From positions 1 to 6,479 of the forward strand of contig JAEWQT010000196.1 in assembly GCA_023399105.1 (NCBI GenBank): a stretch of 6,479 nt of DNA, given 5' to 3'. This stretch comes from Pseudomonadota bacterium (GTDB lineage Bacteria; Pseudomonadota; Gammaproteobacteria; Pseudomonadales; Oceanobacteraceae). The notes under the pieces were generated by a model. The model did no database searches. It saw nothing but the letters and a program-made list of their open reading frames with translations, and was not told the origin of the DNA. The first letter of the stretch is position 1. Each line of letters starts with the position of its first letter. Shown piece after piece: positions 4,737 to 6,479 of the stretch. The position numbers and the translations under genes are program-made.

Positions 4737-6479
4737 ATGGCCAAGTTTTTTATCGATCGCCCGATTTTTGCCTGGGTGATTGCCATCATCATCATGCTCG
4801 CCGGGGTGCTGTCATTAATACAGCTGCCGGTGCAGCAATATCCCACCATTGCCCCGCCGTCGGTGCGTATTTCGGCCAACTATCCGGGGGCGTCGGCCAA
4901 GATTCTGGAAGACAGCGTCACCCAGGTGATCGAGCAGAACATGACCGGCCTCGATGGTCTGCTGTACATGTCATCGCAGAGCAACAGCTCGGGCAACGTC
5001 ACCATTAACCTGACGTTTGCTCCGGGCACCAATCCCGACATTGCTCAGGTGCAGGTGCAGAACAAACTGTCGCTGGCGGAAGCGCTGCTGCCACAGGAAG
5101 TTCAGCAACAGGGCATCAGCGTGAATAAAGCCTCCTCCTCTTTCCTGATGGTGGTGGGCCTGATTTCCTCAGACGGTAAATTAACCCGTAATGACCTGTC
5201 CGACTTCGCCAACAGCCAGTTAAAAGAGCCGTTGTCACGGACGCCGGGCGTGGGTGAAATCCGCGTGTTCGGTGCTCAGTACGCCATGCGTATCTGGCTG
5301 CAGCCGGAAAAACTCAACGCCTATGGTTTAACGCCGCTGGAAGTGCGTCAGGCCGTTGCGGAACAGAATACCCAGTTTGCCGCCGGTCAGCTGGGTGGTT
5401 TACCAGCGGTGGAAAACCAACAGCTGAACGCGACCATTCAGGCGCAAACCCGGCTGGAAGATGTCGGTCAGTTTGAAAACATTCTGCTGAAAGTGAATAC
5501 CGATGGCTCACAAGTGCGTCTGAAAGACGTCGCCCGTCTGGAGCTGGGTGCAGAAAGTTACATGGCTGAAGGCCGTTACAACGGCATGCCAGCCACCGGT
5601 ATGGCGATTCAGCTGGCCAGTGGTGCCAACGCACTGGATACCGCCGCCGCCGTGCGGGCCAGAGTGGAAGAAATGCAGCGTTTCTTTCCGCAGGGTGTGG
5701 AAGTGGTCTACCCCTTCGACACCACCCCGTTCGTGCGCATCTCCATTAACGAAGTATTCAAAACCCTGGTCGAGGCCATCATCCTGGTATTCCTGGTGAT
5801 GTTCCTGTTCCTCGGCAACCTGCGCGCGACGTTAATTCCGACCATCGCCGTGCCGGTGGTGTTACTGGGTACGCTGGGCATCATGGCGGCCTTCGGTTTC
5901 AGCATTAACACCCTCACCATGTTCGGTATGGTACTGGCCATCGGTCTGTTGGTGGACGACGCCATTGTGGTGGTGGAAAACGTTGAACGGGTTATGCACG
6001 AAGAAAATCTGCCACCGCGTGAGGCCACCCGCCGCTCGATGGAGCAGATTACCGGCGCCATTATTGGTATTGCGCTGGTTCTGTCGGCGGTGTTCGTACC
6101 GATGGCCTTCCTCAGCGGCTCTACCGGTATCATTTATCGTCAGTTCTCCATCACCATCGTGTCGGCCATGGTGTTGTCGGTACTGGTCGCCCTGATCTTA
6201 ACGCCGGCGCTGTGCGCGACCATGCTGAAACCCGTCCACAAAGGCGAACTGCATGAGCAGAAAGGTTTCTTTGGCTGGTTCAACCGTCTGTTTGACCGTG
6301 CCACCAAAGGTTACGTCAGCAGCGTTGGCGGTAGCATAACCCGGCCGCTGCGCATGATGGCTGTCTATGGCGCCCTGTTGCTGGTGCTGGCGGTTATTTA
6401 TATGCGCCTGCCCACCTCCTTCCTACCCACCGAAGACCAGGGCGTGCTGATCAACCTGGTGCAGCTGCCGCAAGGCGCC
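4737..6479 (+). CDS. acrB: RND multidrug efflux permease (AcrB/MexB type, HAE1 family), 3' partial
   Basis: The frame stays open from ATG 4737 to the window end, giving 581 of about 1,050 residues. It is a proton-driven inner-membrane drug exporter working as a trimer with the adaptor encoded just upstream. From memory of AcrB the sequence aligns without net gaps over the first 500 or so residues. TM1 is at about 9-29, and the porter domain follows, with Phe136 (in SSSFLMVVG) and Phe178 (in [12 protein letters not shown]), both drug-pocket residues in AcrB. TM2-TM6 lie at about 339-497. The proton-relay pair Asp407-Asp408 is present in [13 protein letters not shown], at the same numbers as in AcrB. 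TM7 is at about 538-558 and the second porter begins at FLPTEDQG. The remaining relay residues (Lys940, Arg971 in AcrB) lie beyond the window. Several pocket positions differ from AcrB (Arg151, Arg176, Ser274, Ala277, Phe327). The family is certain; the substrate range cannot be read from this. Confidence 0.97.
   Translation, partial: MAKFFIDRPIFAWVIAIIIMLAGVLSLIQLPVQQYPTIAPPSVRISANYPGASAKILEDSVTQVIEQNMTGLDGLLYMSSQSNSSGNVTINLTFAPGTNPDIAQVQVQNKLSLAEALLPQEVQQQGISVNKASSSFLMVVGLISSDGKLTRNDLSDFANSQLKEPLSRTPGVGEIRVFGAQYAMRIWLQPEKLNAYGLTPLEVRQAVAEQNTQFAAGQLGGLPAVENQQLNATIQAQTRLEDVGQFENILLKVNTDGSQVRLKDVARLELGAESYMAEGRYNGMPATGMAIQLASGANALDTAAAVRARVEEMQRFFPQGVEVVYPFDTTPFVRISINEVFKTLVEAIILVFLVMFLFLGNLRATLIPTIAVPVVLLGTLGIMAAFGFSINTLTMFGMVLAIGLLVDDAIVVVENVERVMHEENLPPREATRRSMEQITGAIIGIALVLSAVFVPMAFLSGSTGIIYRQFSITIVSAMVLSVLVALILTPALCATMLKPVHKGELHEQKGFFGWFNRLFDRATKGYVSSVGGSITRPLRMMAVYGALLLVLAVIYMRLPTSFLPTEDQGVLINLVQLPQGA

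Overview
The window looks like chromosomal DNA of a gammaproteobacterium. The efflux permease is very close to E. coli AcrB and P. aeruginosa MexB, the base composition is moderately GC-rich, and the coding density is high. A marine Oceanospirillales-type host (Thalassolituus or Oceanobacter relatives) is my guess at finer level, from general impression only. I see no insertion sequence, phage gene, tRNA, rRNA or CRISPR array.

Layout from left to right. (1) Bases 1-462, + strand: the 3' part of sufT, an Fe-S cluster maturation factor, probably the end of a suf operon lying to the left. (2) Bases 478-510: a perfect 13-bp bidirectional terminator between convergent genes. (3) Bases 522-3182, - strand: a three-gene operon transcribed in the order 168-aa membrane protein (TIGR03546-like), 607-aa membrane-anchored AsmA-like/coiled-coil protein (TIGR03545-like), 104-aa protein of unknown family. 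The first two are a conserved pair of unknown function in outer-membrane bacteria; the third appears translationally linked. (4) Bases 3183-3572: a 390-base divergent intergenic region. It holds a fair - strand promoter, a 27-bp near-perfect inverted repeat followed by a T7 run, two overlapping leader hairpins, and a 9-base stretch complementary to the downstream ribosome-binding site. (5) Bases 3573-6479, + strand: a tripartite RND efflux operon with an AcrA/MexA-type adaptor lipoprotein followed by the first 581 codons of an AcrB/MexB-type permease, cut by the window end.

How the parts work together: adaptor and permease would form a proton-driven multidrug pump with a TolC/OprM-type outer-membrane channel that is not in the window. 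No TetR/AcrR-type repressor gene flanks the pump on its left, so control may come from elsewhere or from the structured leader. The three-gene - strand operon encodes envelope proteins of unknown role.

Nothing here is a clear new defence or mobile system. The best candidates for new biology are the uncharacterised three-gene envelope operon and the possible RNA-level control region in front of the efflux operon. All structural RNA claims come from reading complementarity by eye, not from computed folding.
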